Of a DNA stretch of 64,000 bases, positions 33,524-44,807 are shown piece after piece. The stretch's first letter is position 1, and every line of letters begins with the position of its first letter. A model generated the notes under the pieces. It saw nothing but the letters and a program-made list of their open reading frames with translations. It did no database searches and was not told the DNA's origin. The position numbers and the translations under genes are program-made. The DNA comes from Canna indica (taxonomy: Eukaryota; Streptophyta; Magnoliopsida; Zingiberales; Cannaceae): positions 76,562,501-76,626,500 of the forward strand of contig CP136891.1 in assembly GCA_034359265.1 (NCBI GenBank), read 5' to 3'.

Positions 33524-33554
<31 letters not shown>
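33524..33554. repeat. (GA)n microsatellite upstream of the LBD gene
   Basis: An uninterrupted GA run of about 15 repeats lies roughly 350 bp before the LBD18-like start codon, followed by a pyrimidine-rich stretch (33650-33735). GA/CT tracts are common in plant 5' UTRs and promoters and can bind GAGA-type factors; function here is not shown. Confidence 0.85.
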
Positions 33555-33556
<2 letters not shown>

Positions 33557-33901
33557 GGGTGCTTGGCGTGGCTTTAAAGAGATAAATACAGAAGCAAACA
33601 AGCATCAAACTGTAACTCCAATAAGACCTTCGACCAAGACGACAAAGTCCTCCTTCTCCCTCTTATTTTTTTTTTTTCTTCTTCTTCTCCTCATATGATT
33701 TTAATATCCTCTTTCTCCTCTCCTCTCTCTCACTGTTGATCTTAATTATATTCCGCCTGTAATTGTTTCATTCAATCTTTTGCTAACGATGATTTGGCGA
33801 TCGATCAATTCATCTTGACTTAATTAGGACTTATTTAGGAGAAAGAAAAGCAAGCAGATTGAAGCACAGGGAAAATTGAGGTAATTAGTGCGGTCGGTGA
33901 T

Positions 33902-34926
33902 ATGAGCGGCGGTATCAGCACTCCTGGTTTGGGATCGGGAGGAGGAGGACGAATAGGAGGAGGAGGTGGTGGAGGCGGCGGCAGCGGCGGCGGAGGACCC
34001 TGCGGTGCGTGCAAGTTTCTAAGGAGGAAGTGCGTGAGCGGGTGCATATTCGCGCCGTACTTCGACTCCGAGCAAGGGGCCGCGCACTTCGCGGCGGTGC
34101 ACAAGGTGTTCGGCGCCAGCAACGTGTCGAAGCTCCTCCTCCACATCCCCGCCCACAAGCGCCTCGACGCCGTCGTCACCATCTGCTACGAGGCCCAGGC
34201 GCGCCTTCGCGACCCCGTCTACGGCTGCGTCGCTCACATCTTCGCCCTCCAACAACAGGCACGCACGCCTTCCCGGCCATCTTGAATTAATGCATGTTTT
34301 CCTTCTCATCCTCTACATTGCATGCAAGATTAATTTCAAGGTCTTATTTGATTTCAAATAACTAATATTTTAGATCAAATTCAATCTTCCAAACGCCAGT
34401 AGAATATTTTCCTGGCAAAATCTCCATCAATTAGTTGCGACATTAATTAATATAAATTTGATGATGTTTTCTTTAAATTAATATATAGGTAGTCAATCTA
34501 CAGACTGAACTGTCCTACTTGCAAGCCCACTTGGCCACAATGGAGTTGCCATCTCCTCCGCCTCCGCCTCCGCCTCCGCCTCCGGCGCCGGCCTCGCTCA
34601 CGTCCCCATCTTCCTTCTCGATCTCCGACCTCCCTTCGTCATCGTCAACCCTCCCTTCCACCGTCGACCTGTCCATGCTGTTCGACCCACCGGCGCCACA
34701 GCCTGCATGGCCTCTCCGGCATCAGCATCAGCAGCAACAGCGGCTCACGTCAGAGCTCGGGCAGCAGCGTTGCACCACCACCGACACCAGGAACCTCTCC
34801 GATAGCTCTGGATGCGGCGGCGGCGATCTCCAAGCACTGGCGAGGGAGCTCCTCGATCGGCACCGGTCGACCACCAGCGAAGCACCTCCCATCGATCTCA
34901 AAGTAACAAAACATAATGTCGTCTGA
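33902..34926 (+). CDS. LBD18: LBD18-like LOB-domain transcription factor
   Basis: Two coding exons, 33902-34258 and 34489-34926, join in phase 0 to give 264 residues, close to the ~260 of Arabidopsis LBD18. After a Gly-rich N-terminus comes the LOB domain: zinc-finger-like C block with C34, C37, C44 and C48 (CX2CX6CX3C), GAS block from F70, and a Leu-zipper-like coiled coil at the exon junction ([15 protein letters not shown], residues 120-134). The C-terminal part has a polyproline run, Ser-rich sequence, a Gln tract and [10 protein letters not shown]. This is a class I nuclear DNA-binding protein; relatives act downstream of auxin in lateral-root emergence and in xylem differentiation. LBD30/31 paralogues are the main alternative. 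The intron donor is GC, not GT. Start: first ATG before the domain, with a GC-rich exon. Confidence 0.9.
34259..34488 (+). other. Intron of the LBD18-like gene, GC-AG type
   Basis: Exon 1 ends CAACAACAG and is followed by GCACGC. Exon 2 follows 'atatatag' and starts GTAGTC. The family has an intron exactly between Gln-Gln-Gln and Val-Val-Asn-Leu-Gln, and that junction is reproduced without gaps only by this GC-AG pair. GC-AG introns are a small known class in plants. Confidence 0.78.
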
Positions 34927-36738
34927 AAGATTGACTTAACCGCGCGATCATCGCAATGGAAATTATATATTGAGAATCCAAATTAACTTTCTTTTCCTAT
35001 ATAGAAAGCCTCTTAATCGATCTACTGTTTCATTTCTTTTGATCTCATTTGTTCGACGAAGGTCAAGCACGGCCATGATTAAGACATTTGCATGAAAAGT
35101 GTTTTGGCATTTACTTCTGGAAGCAGATGAAGTTGATGGGGGGCATTTCAAGACAGAATGGGCTCATCGATTTCAGAAGATTGAAAGGCAATGCTGCTGC
35201 TGCTGCTGCATCTGGAGTTAAGAGAATAAGATCTGAGCCACTGCTCATCTGTTGTATTGCAGCTTTAATTAGAGTTTTCTTTCAGGATCTCTGCTGGTGT
35301 TGTTGGAAAACGCCACCAAGTAGGCAATTCATTGAGCTACCTTTCACGGCACACATGCTTAATTACTTCGCCATGAAAATAATTGATGATTTGCTTTGAA
35401 TGAGACTGCTGATCCTAGAATGAAACAATATTCGATCCGAGGACATTAATAATTGAATACTAGCTGCTATGAACATGTTGAGACACTTGGGGAAGCTAGC
35501 TTCCCATTTCTTTCCAATAATCTCAAATATGACAAAGGAATCAAACCAAAATACATCTTTACTTTCTTTTTAATTGATTATAATGAAACCATTGCATTAC
35601 TTCTTTTAGGCAGTGCGTTCAAAGACGTTATCAGGAACAAACTCTTGACTTTTGGCAACATGCATGCTCGAATGTTATAATAATATATTTAAGCTATTTT
35701 TACTCCTTTCACTTCCATTCATTTGCTAGCTGTTATTTAAGTGCCATGTATTATATATTTTAAGGAAATTAGACATGATTTTTCCTTGCTCTAGAACGAA
35801 CCTGGGGGTAGAAAACCATCATTTTCGAAAGATTTGAAAAGGATATAAGACAAGGTTCAGTACGTAAGAGATTAAATACCTGATGATAGAGACTAATTTA
35901 TTGCTTGTCACATGCATCCTGCTAGTCGAAATCAATTTGGACGGGTCAGCATCATGTTTTCCACTTGAGTGAATAGTAATATGTTTTCTGCATCTTTATG
36001 GCAATCCCTTCAAATTGTGATTTCTCTACGATTTCTTCGACGTTCTTCTCCTCCTCAAGTCGAAACAAATGAACCCACCAATTTCGAATTTTGACAACTT
36101 CCTCATAGCAAAATTCTCATCCAAGTTCCGACAGTTCATGGACGTTTGCCGTCTCTTAATTGCACACTGGCAAATAAAGGAGCCCCAGCTCCTAAAAGTC
36201 TAAAGCAATTTCTCTAATTTTCTCGACCCCCTTTTCGAAGTGGTTATATCAATTTTGATGTAAACATAGAAACGAATGTCCAGTGAGATCCCAAAAATTA
36301 TAGCATGAAGATCAGATTTGTTTGTGCACAACAAAATATGTCCTATAAAATGAGAGCACGTCAGTAGGATAAATAAGAGATAGACAATCAAGGTCCAGCG
36401 TTAGACAAAAGAGATTCAAAATTCTATCGAATTAGGCTCCAAAGAAATTTTATGATACCCCAAGTATGAATGAACATAGCACTTTTAAAAATGAACCTAG
36501 TATCAAACCTAAAATAAAAGTGTTAGATTCACTCGTTTGTAGCACAAGTTCACTCTTAATTTAGGTTCAATCGGAATTATACTAAATTTAATTTTAATAA
36601 AAATTATATTTACTCTTATGAGGTGGCTCTATAGAAACTTCTATGATGCCGCTCTATAGAAACTTCTATGATGCCATCAAAGAAATTGTGCTCCTTATGT
36701 TAGGGCACAAGCAAAGAAGATCAGGAGAGAAAAAAAAA
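34927..36738. other. 3' flank of the LBD gene and intergenic DNA
   Basis: The first few hundred bases probably include the LBD 3' UTR. The frame 35088-35399 has a GCT-repeat Ala run but no recognisable domain, so I leave it uncalled. A 24-bp direct duplication ('tctatagaaacttctatgat') lies at 36627-36674. Otherwise I see nothing. Confidence 0.45.
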
Positions 36739-38452
36739 GGGAAAATCATACTTTTGGTCCCTATAGTTCTCTCCAATTTTGATTTTAGTCCCTATAATTT
36801 TAAAATTTTAATTTTAGTCCCCACATTTTACTTCCGTTTAGGATTTGATCCCTACCGTCATAGAAGGTTTAAACGATGCTGACGTGGATAATATGTGTTG
36901 ACTGGACAATGCTGAGGTGGAGCCTGCAGGGACCAACTTTGTAAACTATAGGGACTAAAACCAAAATTTTATAAACTATGGGGACTAAAACCAAAATTTT
37001 GTAAACTATAGGGACTAAAACCAAAATTTAATTAATTATTTTTCCTAATAAAGATAAAAAAATTACATGATATTTTTTAATTTATTTATAAATAACTATA
37101 ATATTTAAAAATATTAAAATTGAGCAAACTTTTTACTGATTAAGGTAATTTATTTTGAATTTTATTTTGAAAAGAGCGATGACATGTTTATATATTTAGT
37201 AGCAGTGAGCACGGATCGGGACGTCCCAGCCATCCCGGTCCGGCCCAACCCGAAAAGTCGGGACAAATCCCGTCCCGGTTCAAAATCGGGACGGGATCGG
37301 GATAAATAAGTTCGTCCCGATTAAAAACCGAGACGGCACCGGGACAATACAAAAAAATCGGGATTGTCCAGCCCCAGCCCGGTTTATAATATAAGTAATA
37401 CTAAATATATAATATTACTTTTTTAGAAAAAATATTAATTATTTTAACGGAGATATTATTTTTATTTTATAAAAAACAAATATTAATAAATTCGGGACGT
37501 CCCGGTCCGGTCCCGGTCCGAACCCGAATTTTTTGGAGCGGGACAAAATCAGGATGCTTCGTATTCGGGACCGGAACGGGCCGGGATTTGGTATGTCCCG
37601 GTCTCGTCCCGATTTTGAGTCAGGACGCAAATATGTGTCCAAGTTCCGGTCCCGAATACGAAGCATCACGATTTTGTCCTGCTCCGAAAAATTCGGGACC
37701 GGACCGGGACGTCCGGAATGTATTAATATTATTTTTTTGTAAAATAAAAATAAGAGAAAATCATACTTTTGGTCCCCACAGTTTTCTCCAATTTTGATTT
37801 TAGTCCCCACACTTTACTTCCGTTTAGAATTTGGTCCCTACCGTCAAATAAAGTTTAAATGGTGCTGACGTGGATAATATCTTCCTTTAAAATATATAAT
37901 ATTTTTTTCTAAAAAAATAATATTATATATTTAATATTACTTATATTATAAACCGGTCCCATCCCGATTTTGTACCGGGACGGGATTTGTCCCGACTTTT
38001 CGGGTCAGGTCGGACCGGGACGGCCGGGACGTCCTGATTCGTGCTCATCCCTACTAAATATATAAACATGTCATCGCTCTGTTCAAAATAAAATCCAAAA
38101 TAAATCACCTAATCGGTAAAAAGTTTGCTCAATTTTAATATTTTTAAATATTATAGTTATTTATAAATAAATTAAAAAAATATCATATAATTTTTTATAT
38201 TTATTACGAAAAATAATTAATTAAATTTTAGTTTTAGTCCCTATAGTTTACAAAATTTTGATTTTAATCCCTATAGTTTATAAAATTTTAGTTTTAGTTC
38301 CTATAATTTACAAAGTTGGTCCCTGCAGGCTCCACGTCAGCATTGTCCAGTCAGCACATATTATCCACGTCAACACCGTTTAAACCTTATTTGATGGTAG
38401 GAATCAAATTCTAAACGGAAGTAAAATATGGGGACCAAAAATATGATTTTCC
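36739..38452. repeat. Foldback cluster with nested inverted repeats
   Basis: The outer arms are 36739-37200 and about 38055-38452, reading inward from 'ggaaaatcatacttttggtc' and its complement. Shared blocks include 'acttccgtttag', 'gctgacgtggataatat' and 'ggtccctgcagg'. Between them lies a second inverted repeat (about 37201-37400 against 37960-38053) starting 'gagcacggatcgggacg', like a hAT-type TIR. A third GC-rich palindrome of 'cgggaccgg' motifs is centred near 37600. A direct copy of the outer end occurs again at 37756-37885. I read this as MULE- or foldback-type non-autonomous elements nested in one another. No transposase is seen; frames 37439-37810 are translated repeat. Confidence 0.82.
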
Positions 38453-38487
38453 AAACAAAAAAAAAATCTCAGGTAAAGTAAGCACGT

Positions 38488-38490
<3 letters not shown>

Positions 38491-38518
<28 letters not shown>

Positions 38519-38519
38519 C
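38491..38519. repeat. (TA)n microsatellite
   Basis: A pure TA run of about 14 repeats lies just outside the foldback cluster, between it and the 3' end of the MAP65 gene. Confidence 0.9.
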
Positions 38520-39346
38520 TTATATGTGCAGGCGCAATATACGATCAGTAAATGACAATAGGTCAACATAGAGGCATCTTCAGGAAATGACTCGTAAGAT
38601 TATTGGAACAGACATGTCCTTGTCATTTCATCAATGTATGCTTATAAGGTCAATCTCTTACTTTATACCTTACTCTAGTAAATTTTGTTGTAAAAGACAA
38701 GTAGACAACCTAGACAGAGACCTTTTTTGTGCGCATACAACTAATCAATATAACATTGTTGGTAAAGCTGGCCAGCATTAGATATTGTACAGGACTACAA
38801 GCATATAAAAATATAATTAGACATTGATGGGAAATAAATGCCTCCGGGTGACATGAAGTACGCTCACAAATAAGACAAGAAAGTTAGAATAATTAACTTG
38901 TCTAGACCTTCTGATAGTATCATGTAACAAACAAACAACCTTGATCCTATTAGACTAAATATATTGTTAGGTCGTATATTTCACAAATCAAAATTGCTTT
39001 CAGTAGTCAATGTGCCAAATGCTCACAAGAACTTTACAGCCTTTCCAATATAAAGTTGAGCATTATGCGAGAAAGGCTGTAATTAAGAAGTTGATGCATA
39101 CAGAACAGTAGTTTTGGTAAACATTAACAGAAGTCGAGCAGAATCGACTTTGAATCAACAACAGAGCAGAATGTGCATATCATATACAATTGACCACGGA
39201 ATTAAAATAAATGTATTAGGTTATGCAGCTAAATTGATCTCCTGAGATGCAAAGCGAGCTCCTTACTTCAAATGAATACTCTTGTCTCCACTGCAAAGCG
39301 AGCACCTTGACTAATAATATGCATTTATCTTAAGCAGTTAGCTAAT
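38520..39346. other. Downstream flank of the MAP65-3-like gene
   Basis: The gene reads leftward, so its 3' UTR probably lies in the right part of this stretch. Sequence related to the last coding bases recurs near 39240-39310 ('ctcctgagatgcaaagcgag', 'ctccactgcaaagcgag' against 'ctcctcaaatacaaaccgag'), suggesting small local duplications of the 3' end. No separate gene is seen. Confidence 0.45.
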
Positions 39347-42300
39347 TCATCTCCTCAAATACAAACCGAGCCTCCTTTCTTCGAATGAGTACTCTGTCTC
39401 AACCGGTGCAACTTGGATTAATGTATCATTAAAGAGGCAAGTTGGAGCAGGTGTTGTGGCCACCTGCATCTGCTCTGGCACTACCTTTGGAGTTTGGGGT
39501 GTAAGGACTGTCTTTGCATTTGATATCTTGTTCTCCTTTTCGAATGCACTAATACTTGGCTTGGAGGGTGTAGAGGGAATGTTGTTAGCTGGAATTGGCA
39601 CTGTCGTAGGAATCTTAGGCGTGGGGACAGGCATTGCATTCTGGATCTTGTTCTCTTCAAAGGTGCTAATAGTGGGTTTGGAGGGTGTAGAGGGAATGTT
39701 GTCAGCTGAAACTGGCACTGTCGTCGGAATTTTAGGCGTGGGGACAGGCATTGTATTTTGAGTACCGTTCCCTTCGGAGGTACTAAGAATGGGCTTGGAG
39801 GGTGTTGATGGAATGTTGTGAACGGGAAGTAGGGGAGCAAAGGGTTTGCGTGGTGTATCCACCTCTCGATGAGTGATTGTTGCAGTGTATGATAGCTTCT
39901 TCACAGGAAGGTCAGCAATATCTAAGCCTCTTGCACCTACATGAATTCAACTTTCATGGTTAGTAGCAACACCATGAAAGATGGACCCCTAATGTATTTT
40001 CCTGGTGGAGCCTTTTGGTTCTCCAAAATAAAGCAAACTATGAAAATGGAAAGTTTGAATTGCGAGTTCGAGTTACAGGAAACTGACTAGGAGAGAGGGT
40101 GCCTTGCTCATCCATCTTCTTTGTTGTGCGCTTCGGAGTTTGAATTGCGGAGCCACCAATAGATAGCCTTCGGCCCCCAACATTTGATGTTCTAGGTAAC
40201 TTTTTTGTACTTTGAGGCTTTGAGGGGCTGGGCTTTGAACCATAAAGTGCCTCCTGCTCAGCTATGAGCTGATCCTGGAGTTTCTTCTGGTCCTGAATTA
40301 ACATAAAAACGATCCAGATTAACAATGGTTCAATTTTATTTAAAAACCACCGTGTTAAAAAGCGTACTCTTTGTCGCTTGCGTTCTTGCTCTTTCTCCTG
40401 CCTGACTATGGTGTATTCTTCCAGCATTAATAAAAGACGCACCTGCAAGACATAAGCACCTGGCAATGTGATTTATTATCAAGCATTTAGCAACCCACTA
40501 AACATGAGAAGATATGCTTACACCATCATAAGTGAATTCAATGTCTCTTTCTTTTTCCCATAGTGTAATTTTGGTTGCCAATGTTTCGACTATTGCTGCT
40601 TAGAATATCACAAAGTTTTAATGATGAAGACAAAATAAGGGATATTATATAATATTAAGGTGTCTCTGGTCTTATATATACAAACCTGGAATTTTGTTGA
40701 CAAAAGCACGAGCTTTCTCGGCACGCTTAAGCATTAGATGTGCACCTCTTCCAGCATTATAACGGTTTTCATCCTACATTATTTCACACACAGCAAATCT
40801 AAGTCGGAAGATGGAGGAGATTATTTTTTAAGTTAAATCTACCATTGCATTGTAACACCAACCCTGTTATACTCCTCCAGCCATGCCTCTTCGTCACAGG
40901 CAGCTAACCATTTTTCTACCTTTTCAAGAATATCTTTCCTGCTAAAAGCTTCCTCTTTAACTTCTGAAATCTGAATTTCTATCTGCTCTAAGATTAAGGA
41001 GGCGTCAATAGCTCCTGTAAGAAGAAAAATGGAACACAAAGTTAAGCTTAAGAACCATTACACCAATAAAAGAGATTGCAGAAATTTCAAAAGGTACCGG
41101 ATTCAATAGCACAAAGTAAGGAATCTGCTTCACTTTGCGCCTCTGCAACCAGATGTGTCCGTCGGCGAAGTTCTTCTAGTTCTGTTTTCTTCTTCAAGAC
41201 TAGCTCTTTCATCTTGCTAACTTTTAGCTGTTCTAGCCTCATAACCTCTTTCTCCACCTACATCAAAATTGTGATACTGTTGCTTGATCCTAATACATTC
41301 CAACACAAAGGGGTGAATGTAGTTATTCTTATATCTAGCAACTTACAAAATTAAGGGAGTCCGCGGAAAGAGTGTCAGCCTCAGTAATTTCTTCTTCTGA
41401 AGCAGCTATGTTACAAGTCACATTCTGAAAAAGCTGTTGCTCTTCAATTGGTGTATCCATAAGACTCCACAATTCCAACATTGTAGATGCAAGATCTTGA
41501 AGCTGGAAAATGCTAATTTTTGAGTTCAAAACAAAATAGAAACAAAGTTTTTCAATAACCTAAAATGAAGTATCAATTACCTTCTTCATTCTTTCTAATT
41601 TGATCTCTCTCAAACTCTGTATTGCAGTTGCAAGTTTTTCGATTGTGGCATTGCTTAAATCCTTTGACCCTTCAGCGTCATTTAAGCTAGGGTGTATCTC
41701 TCTTACAGATTCAATAAAATTAAATCCAAGCACAGAACACAAGGCATTCAGAGTATATAAGTGCTCCATCACTTGCTTCAAGCGATTACTCTTCAGCGTA
41801 AAAGAATTACGTTACTATAAGCAAAAGTGAGTAAAGCAATTTAATAATGATTATGACTATATTGTGTATCAAAGAAGGGGTTCCAACCTTCAGAGTCCGA
41901 AGTGTCTCAAGGTCTCTGTACAAATCTTCAAGCTTTCTAGTAGACAAGTCAGATTGATCCACAATGAACTTTGATGGGTTGTACTCGTCAGGCATGATTT
42001 CATTTGAGATTTTTTTTATTTGTTCAATTACTTCGAAAAATTGGTTCAACCTCTCAGCTTTCCTCCTACTCATCTCCTCTAGCTGTGGGGTAATGGACTT
42101 GAGCTCCTCTCTTAAACTCCCAACTCTCTTATTGGACTGGAAACAAAACCCGGACAAAAACAAATACACCGTGTTAATGTTCAAAATAAAAAGAATATTT
42201 GCACAGAAAGCAGTAAGTAGCAAACAAACACAATGAGAAAGAAAATCAGATAGTTTTTCCCATTAGTTACGCGTTACAAAATTTTCAGACTCAGAAAGGT

Positions 42301-42847
42301 ACTAATTATCGACAATAAAACATGAACAGAGAGACACCTGTCTGATATGTACTGGTGGTTCACCCATTGCAGAGCAGATGGATGCAAGCTCTGCTTCATA
42401 GTCGGCAATTGCTTGGCGCAGCTGAGCTCTACAACGATTAGCCTGATCAACCTTTCTTCTATACACCTCCAGGCACTCCTGTTCTATATCAAGGAGCACT
42501 TTATCCCTTTCGTCATTAGATTCACCAACCTCATCCCATATAATCTGAAGCAACGGAAATAATAGAAATTATAGAACGAAACTTGAATGAATAGATAATC
42601 CAGTTCTATCAATGTTCCAGGTACCGAAATTATAACCATTCTGACTTCTAAACTGTGGAAAATTACAATTCTATCCCACTTCGTCTGATTCTCATCTCCT
42701 CAAATTTCCAAAATTACCTAACCACTATATCTTTTTATAGAAATTAATAGAGCTAATAGAGCTTTAGAGAAAAACCTGAAGCTCGTATAGAAGAGATCCA
42801 CATGCTGTTTCCAATTGCGACAGCTTATCGTTAGAGGGACGAGCCAT
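39347..42847 (-). CDS. MAP65-3: MAP65-3 (PLEIADE)-like microtubule-associated protein
   Basis: Twelve coding exons on the minus strand (42847-42776, 42544-42338, 42136-41888, 41790-41581, 41502-41347, 41257-41098, 41014-40863, 40773-40686, 40595-40522, 40442-40368, 40292-40088, 39936-39347) join in frame to 745 residues. All introns are GT-AG. Family blocks are in order: [97 protein letters not shown], ending [10 protein letters not shown]. These fit the MAP65-3 subgroup better than MAP65-1. Mostly coiled coil, it bundles antiparallel microtubules in the phragmoplast midzone during cytokinesis. The tail (residues ~590-706) is a 39-residue triple repeat rich in Thr-Pro/Ser-Pro. Least certain: the exon 9-10 edge and the exon 12 donor (A/GTCAGT). 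Confidence 0.92.
39467..39819 (-). repeat. 117-bp triple repeat in the last MAP65-3 exon
   Basis: Three in-frame units start at NIPSTPSKP (residues 590, 629 and 668), each followed by a [16 protein letters not shown] segment, with a period of 39 residues. The third is more diverged. Each unit holds several Thr-Pro sites, the minimal motif for CDK and MAP kinase phosphorylation. In MAP65 proteins tail phosphorylation lowers microtubule binding. Confidence 0.9.
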
Positions 42848-43800
42848 AGAAAAGCTGGCAGTTTCCCTGCAAGATTTAAATTAACTTATATGAAAACATC
42901 GCCTTTAGTACAAAAGTATTAACAAATTTAGGGCCAGAATGATCAAAAACATCTGTCGCATTGAAATAAAGACTGAAGTTTACAGATTCCGTATTTTTCA
43001 TAACTAGCACTATTTGCAGATGAAGTCCAATCAACGTATCAAACTGGCGGTGGTATGGCGTTTATGGTAACTCTTCACTTCAAGTTCGATTCTCTTTACT
43101 TTTTTCCAGTTTTGACTTGCTCTTGAAAAATGGTAGAATTTTTCTTGTTCCAACTGTCCATTCGCATACCTAATATTATCATTAAGAAGAGTGATGAACT
43201 ACATTGAATTTCACTTTGCCCATCCGATTATCTTTGTCTCGTTTGCCCCCAAATATATCGTCGGCGTAAACAAATCAAATAAGATGGGGTTTGCCCCCAA
43301 AAGCGCATTAACAATATCTCGTTTCCGCAAGATGTAAATGCTTTCTAAATCTATCTAATAGTGTCCAGAATGTCACTTAATGAACAAGACAGATCCTAAA
43401 TCGGCATAATAAAACCAATATGTGCATCCTACAATTTTAACGAGCTAATTTAATAAATATGCATCTCTATGCGCCAAAAAGTTCAACCCACTACATCAAA
43501 GAAGTATATTAAATTAATTTCGAAGTAAGAATGGATCGAGTCGATGAAGCGCCACCGACAAAGAAATCCGATGATCTTGACATGTCCAGAACATGGATCA
43601 CAGAGAACAAAAACGTCAGAAGCTTACGTTACTGAGAGATGCGTAGTCGAAGGAAGCTTGGAGATCCGAAGTCGATAGAAGATGAACTCCTTCGAGGATT
43701 TCGCTGTTGGAGTTTACCGAGAGAGGGGCGATGCAGATATCAAACGCGGCCGGAAGCGATTGGATTTGAATTGCAAGCTCTTCTCAGTTGAACTTAGAAC
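42848..43800 (-). other. 5' UTR exon and leader intron of the MAP65-3-like gene
   Basis: The coding start ATG is 42847-42845, and a short leader (42866-42848) precedes it after the acceptor TTGCAG. A ~760-bp intron separates it from a non-coding exon lying about 43628-43790. That exon's donor reads AAC/GTAAGC (an alternative is CA/GTAACG, 5 bases upstream). Exon composition (pyrimidine-rich, 'ctctctcggtaaactcc' on the minus strand) fits a plant 5' UTR. The transcription start is not defined. Confidence 0.6.
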
Positions 43801-43925
43801 CTAATTGCTACAGTCATCGATCGTCCAGTTTGAAATGGACGGTAGATCTCTTAGCAGTAATGAGGTGTCAACGGGCACGGGAGGGGCGCTTTTGTAATTA
43901 TGGGTGCTTGGCGTGCCCCATAAAA
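43801..43925 (-). promoter_or_regulatory. Proximal promoter of the MAP65-3-like gene, with possible MSA core
   Basis: An AACGG core lies at 43870-43874 within 'gtcaacgggc'. AACGG is the core of the mitosis-specific activator (MSA) element bound by three-repeat MYB factors in G2/M genes, the expression class of cytokinesis MAP65s. The full consensus is only partly matched, and I see no clear TATA box. Confidence 0.35.
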
Positions 43926-44807
43926 AACTTACCTTATTGTAAAAAAAACAATGAATAAATTCTTATGCGAAAACAATGAAGACGAGAAACGGCATCACAA
44001 TTGGGACACCCGTCCGAATATACCCAACAAATACCCAACAATTTTGAAGATCAATCTCACCACATTCCTCCCCTTTCATTTACACGTTTTACGAATAGTT
44101 TCATGGGTCTGTTTTATGAGATTTAGTTGGTGTAAGAATTGTTTTTACATATTATATAACTGCAAAAATAATTAGATAAATAAATATAGTTCTACCTACC
44201 TTATTGGATCATTTGCTTGTCAATCCAGAATTTAAATTAAAATTTTTAATGAGAAATTATTATTGACTTAAGGTTTTTAACTTTGCTCTCAATTTTGATT
44301 TTAATTTTAATGATAATAAATTAAAAATTAATGGTCTACTAAGAAATAATTTCAAATTTTAAATCGATAAGCACTTAATACGATCGAAAAAAGCAAAGCG
44401 AAATCACGAAAATTCATGTGAGACCGACATGTTCACAATGCAATTTCAGTCGAAGTCAGACCTGCGATCGGTCTTCCACTGGCGAGTCCAACTGTCATTT
44501 TTTTAGATATTGCCAAATCTTTAACCCGAGCCTTTCTTTGCTAATTGTCTATATATAGTCTTTAACTACCTTTCTTGAGAGTCATTAAACATATTAAGTC
44601 ATCCTTGAAAACCAACTTATGTTTCATTGAGTCGTTTCTTCAACAATACCTGGCTTAAAGCTTTTCACCTTGATAGGGCCTTTGTAAATTCATAATCAAA
44701 ATGCATCCAAGAAGAACTAGGATATTGTCTTTTTGAGCTAAATATATTTGTTTTTATTCTTGCTCTATTTAATTATATTTTTAATTTTTTTTTAGAAATA
44801 TTTAAAT
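43926..44807. other. Intergenic AT-rich DNA
   Basis: I see no gene or defined repeat. The frame 43951-44175 has no recognisable features. Confidence 0.45.

Noticed and set aside
33902..34285. Single-exon LBD protein ending at 34285
   Set aside because: Conserved sequence resumes exactly at 34489 after an AG acceptor, so a spliced 264-residue product is far more likely; the short form would require intron retention.
36739..38452. A miRNA precursor
   Set aside because: The inverted repeat is 1.7 kb, nested and transposon-like; no single short stem with miRNA-precursor proportions stands out.
40038..40466. MAP65 ending in exon 12 at the TAG near 40038
   Set aside because: A donor at A/GTCAGT (40088/40087) in the right phase links to the 39936-39347 exon, which carries the family ending EYSFEERR. 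The short ending would need intron retention.
43951..44175. 74-residue plus-strand frame next to the MAP65 promoter
   Set aside because: No domain, AT-rich composition and no splice or promoter support.
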